DNA of 16,782 nucleotides from Thioalkalivibrio sp. GTDB taxonomy: Bacteria; Pseudomonadota; Gammaproteobacteria; Ectothiorhodospirales; Ectothiorhodospiraceae. This document shows positions 11,461 through 16,782 of this stretch, in pieces. How positions within the stretch are numbered: the stretch's first letter is position 1; the number at the start of each line of letters is the position of its first letter. Made by a program: the position numbers and the translations under genes. Under the pieces are notes generated by a model. It was not told the origin of the DNA. It ran no database searches and saw only the letters and a list, made by a program, of their open reading frames with translations. The stretch is from the NCBI GenBank assembly GCA_007119005.1, contig SKQM01000236.1, forward strand, positions 1-16,782. The letters are read 5' to 3'.

Positions 11461-11862
11461 ATGCAGAGTGAACGGCTCGTCGATCTCGTGACCCAGGCCC
11501 TCGACGACATGAAGGGCCAGCAGATCCGTGTGTTGGACGTGCGGGGCAAGACCCCGCTGGCGGACTACATGGTGATCGCGAGCGGCACCTCGAACCGGCA
11601 CGTGAAATCGCTGGCGGATGCGGTGGTCGTGAAGGCGAAGGATTCCGGGGTCAGGGCCCTGGGTATCGAAGGCCAGGAGGGCCAGGAGTGGGTGCTGGTC
11701 GATCTGAACGACGTGATCGTGCACGTGATGCTGCCCAGGGTTCGGGACTTCTACAATCTCGAGAAGCTCTGGCTCGCGGAAGACGGAAGCGGTGACGTTG
11801 CCCCGTCGCCAGGGTCCGGGTCCGTTCCGGGGCCGGACCTGGTGCGCCGCATGCGGCGCTGA
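11461..11862 (+). CDS. rsfS: ribosome silencing factor RsfS
   Basis: RsfS (RsfA/YbeB family) binds ribosomal protein L14 and blocks subunit joining during starvation or stationary phase. The conserved core spans about residues 5-105, with [23 protein letters not shown] and the end segment [31 protein letters not shown]. The protein has 133 residues, longer than many homologues, because of a Gly/Ser/Pro-rich tail (about 108-124) and a basic end (RRMRR). That tail looks disordered. An AGGAAGGA stretch at 11449-11456 gives a strong ribosome binding site for the ATG at 11461. rlmH follows 10 bases later; RsfS and RlmH both act on ribosomes and are neighbours in many bacteria. Confidence 0.96.
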   Translation: MQSERLVDLVTQALDDMKGQQIRVLDVRGKTPLADYMVIASGTSNRHVKSLADAVVVKAKDSGVRALGIEGQEGQEWVLVDLNDVIVHVMLPRVRDFYNLEKLWLAEDGSGDVAPSPGSGSVPGPDLVRRMRR

Positions 11863-11872
11863 GACCGGCCTG

Positions 11873-12343
11873 ATGCGTCTGCATCTGCTCGCAATCGGTC
11901 AGCGCATGCCGGACTGGGTGGCAACGGGGTTTACCGAGTACGCGGCGCGCCTGCCCCGGGAGCTGTCCCTGGTGCTGCGGGCGCTGCCCAATCCGGCCCG
12001 CTCGCGTGCGATGGATACCGCCACGTTGCGCCGGGTCGAGGGCCAGGCGCTGCTCGCCGCCGTTCCCGCGCAGGCCCTGGTGGTCGTGCTGGACGAGCGC
12101 GGCAGGGTGGTCGACACCCGCGCGGTGGCCGAACGGCTTGCCGGCTGGCAGCAGTCCGGCCGTGACGTCGCGCTGATCATCGGCGGTGCGGCCGGGCTGG
12201 ACGACACGGTGCGCGAGCGCGCGGACTGGGTCTGGTCGCTGTCCCCGCTGACCTTCCCGCACATGCTGGTGCGGGTGCTGGTGGCCGAGCAGATCTACCG
12301 TGCCTGGTCGCTGCTCAACAAACATCCCTACCATCGGGCGTGA
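11873..12343 (+). CDS. rlmH: 23S rRNA pseudouridine-1915 N3-methyltransferase RlmH
   Basis: RlmH methylates N3 of pseudouridine 1915 in helix 69 of 23S rRNA on assembled 70S ribosomes, using S-adenosylmethionine. From the ATG at 11873 it has 156 residues (E. coli 155). It is a single SPOUT domain with a trefoil knot: the SAM-loop glycine motif IIGGAAG at 102-108, LSPLTFPHMLVRVLVAEQIYRA at about 123-144, and the invariant C-terminal NKHPYHR. A longer frame from 11792 would extend back through rsfS and is not supported. The stop overlaps the GTG of maf by 4 bases, so the two are probably co-translated. Confidence 0.97.
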   Translation: MRLHLLAIGQRMPDWVATGFTEYAARLPRELSLVLRALPNPARSRAMDTATLRRVEGQALLAAVPAQALVVVLDERGRVVDTRAVAERLAGWQQSGRDVALIIGGAAGLDDTVRERADWVWSLSPLTFPHMLVRVLVAEQIYRAWSLLNKHPYHRA

Positions 12344-12924
12344 GCGGGCCACTGCTGCTGGCCTCCGCGTCACCGCGCCGCCGGGAGCTGCTGGCGCAGA
12401 TGGGTTTGCCGTTCACTGTCGCCCCGGTGGACATCAACGAGTCGCCCCTGCCGGGTGAAGAACCCGGCATGCTCGTGTCGCGGCTGGCACGCGCGAAGGC
12501 GGAGGCCGGGCTCGGTCTGGCCGATCCGGGGCAGTGGGTCCTCGGCGCCGATACCGTGGTCGCGCTGGGGCCTGAGATCCTGGGCAAACCGGACAATCAC
12601 CAAGCCGCGGCGGCGATGCTGCTCCGCCTGTCGGGGCGCGTGCACACGGTCTACAGCGGGCTGTTCCTCGCCCGTCAGGGACTTGCCGGTCGGGGTCGTG
12701 TGGTGCGCACACGGGTATGGATGCGCGCGATAGGAGGCCCGGAGATCGCCGCGTACGTGGCCACGGGTGAGCCGCTCGGCAAGGCCGGTGCTTACGCGAT
12801 TCAGGGTCGTGCCGCGGCCTTCGTGCGCTGCATCGCGGGTTCCTACAGCAATGTCGTCGGACTTCCGCTGTTCGAACTGGACGCGCTGTTGCGGGGCCTG
12901 CCGGACCCGCCCGCCCGGGTCTGA
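12340..12924 (+). CDS. maf: Maf-type nucleoside triphosphate pyrophosphatase (YhdE-like)
   Basis: Maf proteins hydrolyse nucleoside triphosphates to monophosphates and pyrophosphate, keeping unwanted nucleotides out of nucleic acids. The 194 residues match the family. The P-loop-like SASPRRRELL lies at 9-18, the catalytic aspartate is probably D71 in LGADTVV, and the C-terminal motif reads YAIQGRAAAFVRCIAGSYSNVVGLP (about 152-176). This YAIQG/GSYSNVVGLP form resembles the YhdE subgroup (dTTP/UTP specificity) rather than the YceF subgroup; that assignment is an inference. The start is GTG at 12340, overlapping the rlmH stop. It is the last gene of the plus-strand cluster and converges on pilR with an 11-base gap containing no evident terminator. 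Confidence 0.94.
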   Translation: MSGPLLLASASPRRRELLAQMGLPFTVAPVDINESPLPGEEPGMLVSRLARAKAEAGLGLADPGQWVLGADTVVALGPEILGKPDNHQAAAAMLLRLSGRVHTVYSGLFLARQGLAGRGRVVRTRVWMRAIGGPEIAAYVATGEPLGKAGAYAIQGRAAAFVRCIAGSYSNVVGLPLFELDALLRGLPDPPARV

Positions 12925-12935
12925 AGCGGACCCGT

Positions 12936-14297
12936 CTAGTCGATCCCGAGCTTCTTCAGGCGGTAACGGAGTTGCCGGAAGCTGAGACCGAGGAGCCGCG
13001 CCGCCGCGGTCCGGTTGCCGCCCGTCTTCGCGAGCGCCGCCTCAAGGGCCGCGCGCTCCTGATCCGCAAGCTGATCGTCCAGCCCGACGCTGTCATTGAT
13101 CGCCAGGGCCGCCTGACGCTGCGCGGTCCCGCGCTCCGGGAAATCGAGCGCATCGACGTCGATCACCGGTCCGTCGACCATCACCGCGGCCCGCTCCAGG
13201 ATGTTCTCGAGCTCCCGGACGTTGCCGGGGAAATGGTGTTCGGCGAGGCGGGCAAGCGCGGAGGGTTCGAGTGACAGACCCGGCAGGCCCCAGCGGGCGG
13301 CGATCTGGAGCAGGATATGCCGGGCCAGCGGCTCGATGTCCTCGGGGCGTTCCCGCAACGGAGGCACCCGCAGTTCGACGACGTTCAGGCGGTAGAAGAG
13401 GTCCTGGCGGAAGTGGCCGCTGTCCACTTCCGCCGCGAGGTCCTTGTGGGTGGCCGACAGGATGCGCACGTCGACGCTCTCTTCGCGGGCCGAACCCACC
13501 GGCTTGATCGCGCGTTCCTGCAATGCGCGCAGCAGCTTCACCTGCAGGGCGATCGGCAGCTCGGCGATCTCGTCGAGGAACAGCGTGCCCCCGTGCGCCT
13601 CGCGGAACAGGCCCACCTTGTTCTGCACCGCACCCGTGAAGGCCCCCTTGCAGTGTCCGAAAAACTCGCTTTCCATCAGTTCCGAGGGGATCGCGCCGCA
13701 GTTCACCGGAATGAAGGGCTGGTCGGCCCGGGGGCCGAGACGGTGGATCTCGCGCGCGACGAGTTCCTTCCCCGAGCCGGATTCGCCGAGAATCATCACC
13801 GGGGCCTGGCTGCGCGCCAGCCGTGCGGTCTTGGCCCGCAGCTGCTCCATGGCCTCGGAGCGCCCGAGCAGCGGGCCTTCCTCTCCCGGCCCCGCGGAGT
13901 CCTCCAGAGTTTCGCCCGAGACCCCCGTGTTCCCGAGCCGCAGCGCACTGTCGATCAGCCGGCGCAGCATCCCGAGGTTCACGGGCTTGGTGACGAAATC
14001 GAAGGCCCCCAGCTTCAGCGCATTGACCGCGGTATCGACGCTGCCGTGAGCGGTGATCACGGCGACCGGTAGGTTCGGGCAATGCTGTTGGATGTGTTGC
14101 ACCAGTTCGAGGCCGTCGCCGTCAGGCATGCGCATGTCGGTCAGGCAGAGGTCGAAGCTGCGTTTTCCCAGAAGATCCATGGCCCCGCGCACGCGCGTGG
14201 TGCTGGTGGTCTCGATGCCCATCCGCTGCAGCGTGATCTCCAATAGTTCGCAGATGTCCGGTTCGTCGTCGACGACCAGTACGTGCTTGATGCTCAT
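12936..14297 (-). CDS. pilR: sigma-54-dependent response regulator PilR
   Basis: This NtrC-type activator is most likely PilR, which switches on type IV pilin transcription from a sigma-54 promoter when phosphorylated by PilS. From the ATG at 14297 it has 453 residues (P. aeruginosa PilR about 445). The receiver domain (about 1-120) has acidic D10/D11, phosphoacceptor D54, T82 and K104. The AAA+ domain (about 142-370) has Walker A GESGSGKE at 171-178, the sigma-54 contact loop GAFTGA at 218-223 and Walker B TLFLDE at 238-243. A Fis-type helix-turn-helix ([24 protein letters not shown]) ends the protein. The frame stays open upstream to 14501, with an alternative ATG at 14348, but the receiver fold begins at [12 protein letters not shown]. 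It is separated from pilS by 133 bases. Confidence 0.93.
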   Translation of the reverse strand: MSIKHVLVVDDEPDICELLEITLQRMGIETTSTTRVRGAMDLLGKRSFDLCLTDMRMPDGDGLELVQHIQQHCPNLPVAVITAHGSVDTAVNALKLGAFDFVTKPVNLGMLRRLIDSALRLGNTGVSGETLEDSAGPGEEGPLLGRSEAMEQLRAKTARLARSQAPVMILGESGSGKELVAREIHRLGPRADQPFIPVNCGAIPSELMESEFFGHCKGAFTGAVQNKVGLFREAHGGTLFLDEIAELPIALQVKLLRALQERAIKPVGSAREESVDVRILSATHKDLAAEVDSGHFRQDLFYRLNVVELRVPPLRERPEDIEPLARHILLQIAARWGLPGLSLEPSALARLAEHHFPGNVRELENILERAAVMVDGPVIDVDALDFPERGTAQRQAALAINDSVGLDDQLADQERAALEAALAKTGGNRTAAARLLGLSFRQLRYRLKKLGID

Positions 14298-14430
14298 CCG
14301 CTGTCCCCGGGGTGGATGGGTGCTGATCGACGTTTGGCTCGCGTACATGATCTGGGATCGCTCGTGGTTCAACGGGTCAGGTAGCGGGTGGCTGCCCTGA
14401 TCGTCTCGGGATGTCGGCTGGGACACGCGC
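14298..14430 (-). other. Spacer between pilS and pilR
   Basis: These 133 bases separate the pilS stop from the pilR start. On the minus strand TTGAAC lies about 17 bases from CATGTA, a poor sigma-70 match. I find no TGGCAC-N5-TTGC sigma-54 promoter. The pilR frame is open across it, so a short N-terminal extension of PilR cannot be excluded. No convincing terminator is seen. Confidence 0.35.
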
Positions 14431-16035
14431 TTACTTGAGTTTCGTTTCCGAATCCGTCGGCGCGAAGAGAATCCGGAAGCATCCGCCCCGCGGCTGCTCA
14501 ACGTACTCCAATGCAGCGCCGTTGTTTTCGCAGAGCAGTCTGGAAATGTAAAGCCCGAGGCCGGTCCCGCCCGGCGATTTCGAAGAAAACGGCTCGAACA
14601 GTCCCTCGCGTTCCTCAGGAGGGATGCCGGGGCCGTCGTCGATCACGTCGAGGGTGACCGAACGGCGGATCTGGCCGGCGCCGCCGCGCAGGATCACCGG
14701 GCCGCTGTCGGCCTGGTCGTGGCCACCGTGCAGCCTTGCGTTCAGGCACAGGTTCCAAAGCACCTGGTTCAGCTGGGAGGGGTCGAACAGCACCTCGGAG
14801 TCTTCGGGGCTGATACTGATGCGCAGTGAATCGCGGGGGACCTGCATTGCGTTGCAGAAGTCCTCGGCGAAGTGCCCGAGCCGCTCCTTGAGGCCGAAGG
14901 TCTCCCGCTGGGGCGACCCACCCCGGGATAGCCCGAGGACGTTGCGGATCACGCCGTCGACCCGCCGGCTCTGTTTGTGGATGATGCCCAGCAGGCGCTG
15001 GTCGGCGGCGTCGAGATTCGGCGATTCCGCGAGCAGTTGGGCGCTGTGACTGATCGCACCGAGGGGATTGCGGATCTCGTGTGCAATGCTGGCGGTCAAC
15101 CGTCCGATCGCCTGCAGCTTGGAGGCGTGGGCCCGGCGCTTGGTCTCCGCGGCATCGTCGAGCAGCAGCAATGCCCCCTGTTCCCCGAACATGCCCAGCG
15201 GGGCCACCCGGACCTCCAGCTCCGTCTGTTCCGCATCACCTGGAATCACGTGGATTTCGGATCGGCCGCTGTTCTGTTGCCAGTGTTCCACGATCGCCGC
15301 GAGCTGCGGGGACAGCTCTCCGATCGTCGATCCGGTTCGCGGCGGCAGCAGGCGCCGGGCCGCTTCGTTGATGCTGAGCACGTTGCCCCCGGGATCCAGT
15401 GCGATGACGCCGGCGCCCATCCGCGCGATGATCTGCGCGTTCAGTTCGGACAGGCTGGCAAGGGCCATTTCCTGGTGCGCGACCTGGGCCTCGCTGCTGC
15501 CTGCGCGCTGTGCGAGACGCGAGGTCAGGAATACCGCGACGAACAGCGTGGCGCCGAGCAGACCCGCCTGGGTCGGACCCGGCGTAAACGGCCACGGCAT
15601 CGCCGGACCGATCACCAGTTCAGTGAGCAGGATCATCAGGGTCGCCGATGCCGCGATGAACAGGCTGGTCCGGCCGCTGACCATGGTGGCGGTTGCGGCC
15701 ACCGCAGGGATCAGCAGCAGCCCCAGACCGGTCTGCACGCCACCGGCGGTAAGCAGGATCAGGCTGATCGCGAGGATGTCGAGCAGCGCACCGCCGATGG
15801 CCTTGTACTGGAACAACCCCCCCAGTTCTTTCTCGGGATTGCGTGCCAGCGCGACCAGCACCAGCGCGAACGCGAGGTAAGCCGAGGCGATGAACAGATA
15901 GGGCACGGGTGTCGCGGGTACGAAGCCCGGGTCGCCCGGTGCCAGCGTGGCCAGCCAGATCAGGAAGAGCGCAACGAACAGCCGGTACAGCGCGGTCAGC
16001 CAGAGGGACCGCGAGGTTTCTTCGTGGCCGATCAC
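14431..16035 (-). CDS. pilS: two-component sensor histidine kinase PilS
   Basis: PilS is the inner-membrane kinase that controls PilR and thus type IV pilin expression. The 534 residues are typical. The N-terminal half (about 11-175) has five or six hydrophobic segments with only short loops, as in PilS, which lacks a large periplasmic sensor. A PAS domain follows (about 192-300, MGAGVIALDPGGNVLSINEAARRLL). The HisKA helix carries phosphorylatable H319 in SIAHEIRNPLGAISH. The ATPase domain has the N box around N428 (WNLCLNA), the G1 box DDGPGIP (466-472) and the G2 box GGTGLGL (489-495). The start is GTG at 16035, overlapping the stop of the small upstream gene (GTGA), so the two are probably translationally coupled. 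The PilS assignment rests on architecture plus the adjacent pilR. Confidence 0.93.
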   Translation of the reverse strand: MIGHEETSRSLWLTALYRLFVALFLIWLATLAPGDPGFVPATPVPYLFIASAYLAFALVLVALARNPEKELGGLFQYKAIGGALLDILAISLILLTAGGVQTGLGLLLIPAVAATATMVSGRTSLFIAASATLMILLTELVIGPAMPWPFTPGPTQAGLLGATLFVAVFLTSRLAQRAGSSEAQVAHQEMALASLSELNAQIIARMGAGVIALDPGGNVLSINEAARRLLPPRTGSTIGELSPQLAAIVEHWQQNSGRSEIHVIPGDAEQTELEVRVAPLGMFGEQGALLLLDDAAETKRRAHASKLQAIGRLTASIAHEIRNPLGAISHSAQLLAESPNLDAADQRLLGIIHKQSRRVDGVIRNVLGLSRGGSPQRETFGLKERLGHFAEDFCNAMQVPRDSLRISISPEDSEVLFDPSQLNQVLWNLCLNARLHGGHDQADSGPVILRGGAGQIRRSVTLDVIDDGPGIPPEEREGLFEPFSSKSPGGTGLGLYISRLLCENNGAALEYVEQPRGGCFRILFAPTDSETKLK

Positions 16036-16271
16036 GAGGTCCGGTCGCTGTCGTCCGCGAGGGCGTGATCGCGGGAACAGTACATGCGCTTGCCGGAACG
16101 ATAGGCCTCGAACTGTGGTACGTGCACGCCGCAGTGGGCGCAGCGCACCACCACGCCCTGCTGCTTGAGTCGCCCCGGCTTCTCGGGCGGCTTCCGGCCC
16201 GGGCTGCGGAGCAGCGTGCGGACGATCAGGAACACGCCCACGATTGCGGCAATCAGCAGCAAAAGTCTCAT
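16032..16271 (-). CDS. Small membrane-anchored Cys/His-cluster protein, PP0621-like
   Basis: This 79-residue protein of unknown function resembles the PP0621 family often found near pilS. One N-terminal membrane segment (about 2-18, LLLLIAAIVGVFLIV) is followed by a basic linker (RSPGRKPPEKPGR) that places the C-terminus in the cytosol by the positive-inside rule. A small metal-binding-like module comes next: C44, C47 (CAHCGVH, also H50), C65 and H69 (YCSRDH), resembling a treble-clef or MYND-like knuckle. The ATG is at 16269-16271, and the stop overlaps the pilS GTG by 4 bases. No Shine-Dalgarno is visible; a -10-like TAGAAT lies only 7 bases upstream, suggesting a leaderless message. A link to PilS signalling is an inference from coupling only. 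Confidence 0.85.
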   Translation of the reverse strand: MRLLLLIAAIVGVFLIVRTLLRSPGRKPPEKPGRLKQQGVVVRCAHCGVHVPQFEAYRSGKRMYCSRDHALADDSDRTS

Positions 16272-16278
16272 GGCGGCG

Positions 16279-16287
16279 ATTCTAACA
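16279..16287 (-). promoter_or_regulatory. Extended -10 promoter element for the PP0621-like/pilS/pilR operon
   Basis: On the minus strand TGTTAGAAT combines the extended -10 TGn with TAGAAT (5 of 6 matches to TATAAT; hexamer at 16279-16284). Only 7 bases separate it from the ATG, so the transcription start should fall at or within a base or so of the initiation codon. No good -35 lies at 17 bases, consistent with reliance on the extended -10. Confidence 0.45.
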
Positions 16288-16353
16288 TCAGGGCGTTCTG
16301 GCGCGGGGAAGTGGGGGCGCCCGTCGGTCGCGGCTCCGCATTGCCGGCGATGG

Positions 16354-16382
16354 TTGTCGCTGGACCGGTGGCTCGTTATGCT
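16354..16382 (+). promoter_or_regulatory. Candidate sigma-70 promoter of sucC
   Basis: TTGTCG (16354-16359) and TATGCT (16377-16382) are separated by 17 bases, matching consensus at 3 of 6 and 4 of 6 positions. The -10 ends 8 bases before the sucC ATG, so the mRNA would have a leader of at most a base or two. A stronger promoter further upstream cannot be excluded. Confidence 0.4.
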
Positions 16383-16390
16383 CAGCCCGC

Positions 16391-16782
16391 ATGAACCTAC
16401 ACGAATTCCAGGCCAAGGCCCTGTTCCGCTCTGCCGGTATCCCGGTGCCTCCGGGTGAGCTGATCACCGGTATCGATGACGCCGGAGCGGCCTGGGCACG
16501 ACTCGAATCCGACACCGCGCTGATCAAGGCGCAGGTGCACAGCGGTGGCCGGGGCAAGGCGGGTGGCGTGGTCGTGGTCCGCAGTGCCCAGGAAGCCGAA
16601 CAGACCGTGGCCAGGCTGCTTGGGTCCCGGCTGGTCACCGGCCAGAGTGGGCCCGAGGGGCTGCCCGTGGACCAGCTGCTGATGGAGCCCGCCGCGGCGA
16701 TCACCCGTGAATTCTATTTCGCGATGCTCGTGGATCGTGCCCGCGCCTCGGTGGCGATGGTCGTTTCGGCCGAGGGCGGAAT
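16391..16782 (+). CDS. sucC: succinyl-CoA synthetase (ADP-forming) beta subunit, N-terminal part (3' end outside the window)
   Basis: SucC is the ATP-grasp beta subunit of succinyl-CoA ligase, which with SucD interconverts succinyl-CoA and succinate with nucleotide phosphorylation in the TCA cycle. The visible 130 residues begin MNLHEFQAKALF, the canonical SucC start, and include the nucleotide-binding glycine-rich loop KAQVHSGGRGKAGGV at 46-60. The segment ending VVSAEGG leads into the family's conserved EGG-M/I-D stretch at the window edge. The frame is open to the last base; full-length SucC is about 385-395 residues. No Shine-Dalgarno precedes the ATG. sucD is expected just downstream but is not in view. 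Confidence 0.95.
   Translation, partial: MNLHEFQAKALFRSAGIPVPPGELITGIDDAGAAWARLESDTALIKAQVHSGGRGKAGGVVVVRSAQEAEQTVARLLGSRLVTGQSGPEGLPVDQLLMEPAAAITREFYFAMLVDRARASVAMVVSAEGG

Larger units (their letters stand above)
16272..16390. promoter_or_regulatory. Divergent promoter region of the PP0621-like/pilSR operon and sucC
   Basis: These 119 bases contain both divergent promoters. Neither start codon has a Shine-Dalgarno-like sequence, and each has a -10-like hexamer immediately upstream (listed separately). Between them lies GC-rich DNA with no regulator site I can name. Confidence 0.6.

Noticed and set aside
12925..12935. Bidirectional terminator between maf and pilR
   Set aside because: The gap is only 11 bases and neither it nor its flanks show a GC stem followed by a T-run.
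13317..14072. Plus-strand frame of 251 codons opposite pilR, and a similar 363-codon frame opposite pilS (14977-16068)
   Set aside because: Both are shadows of genes that carry every expected domain motif; the translations are low-complexity and unlike known proteins.

Overview
The window is a GC-rich (by eye about two-thirds G+C), gene-dense stretch of a gammaproteobacterial chromosome. Gene content and order (miaB-phoH/ybeZ-ybeY-corC-lnt; leuS-lptE-holA-proA-nadD-rsfS-rlmH-maf; pilSR) fit a member of the Chromatiales/Ectothiorhodospiraceae or a relative. That placement is an inference from gene order, base composition and protein resemblance; no database search was possible.

Layout. (1) Positions 1-4571, plus strand: the 3' end of miaB, then a PhoH-like ATPase (ybeZ), the endoribonuclease ybeY, corC (ybeX) and the apolipoprotein N-acyltransferase lnt. 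The first three overlap; a 186-base, hairpin-rich spacer separates ybeY from corC. (2) 4581-5117, minus strand: a YbeL-type zinc-ribbon protein, convergent with lnt and divergent from leuS. (3) 5264-12924, plus strand: leuS, lptE, holA, proA, nadD, rsfS, rlmH and maf, many joined by 4-base stop/start overlaps, with a plausible extended -10 promoter ahead of leuS. (4) 12936-16271, minus strand: a small membrane-anchored Cys/His-cluster protein (PP0621-like), the sensor kinase pilS and the sigma-54 activator pilR, read in that order. (5) 16391 to the end, plus strand: the 5' part of sucC, truncated by the window edge.

How the genes work together. The left block combines tRNA modification (MiaB), rRNA/ribosome quality control (PhoH-like, YbeY) and lipoprotein maturation (Lnt). 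The central block joins leucyl-tRNA charging, LPS export (LptE), the DNA polymerase III clamp loader (HolA), proline and NAD biosynthesis, ribosome silencing and 23S rRNA methylation (RsfS, RlmH) and a nucleotide house-cleaning enzyme (Maf). PilS/PilR control type IV pilin transcription through sigma-54.

Nearly everything is conserved housekeeping. I see no mobile element, CRISPR array, tRNA/rRNA gene or defence system. The points most worth a second look are the divergent PP0621-like/sucC intergenic region, where a -10-like hexamer sits 7-8 bases before each start codon and suggests leaderless transcripts; the structured ybeY-corC spacer; and the small Cys/His membrane protein translationally coupled to pilS. 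No stretch longer than 300 bases lacks a gene.
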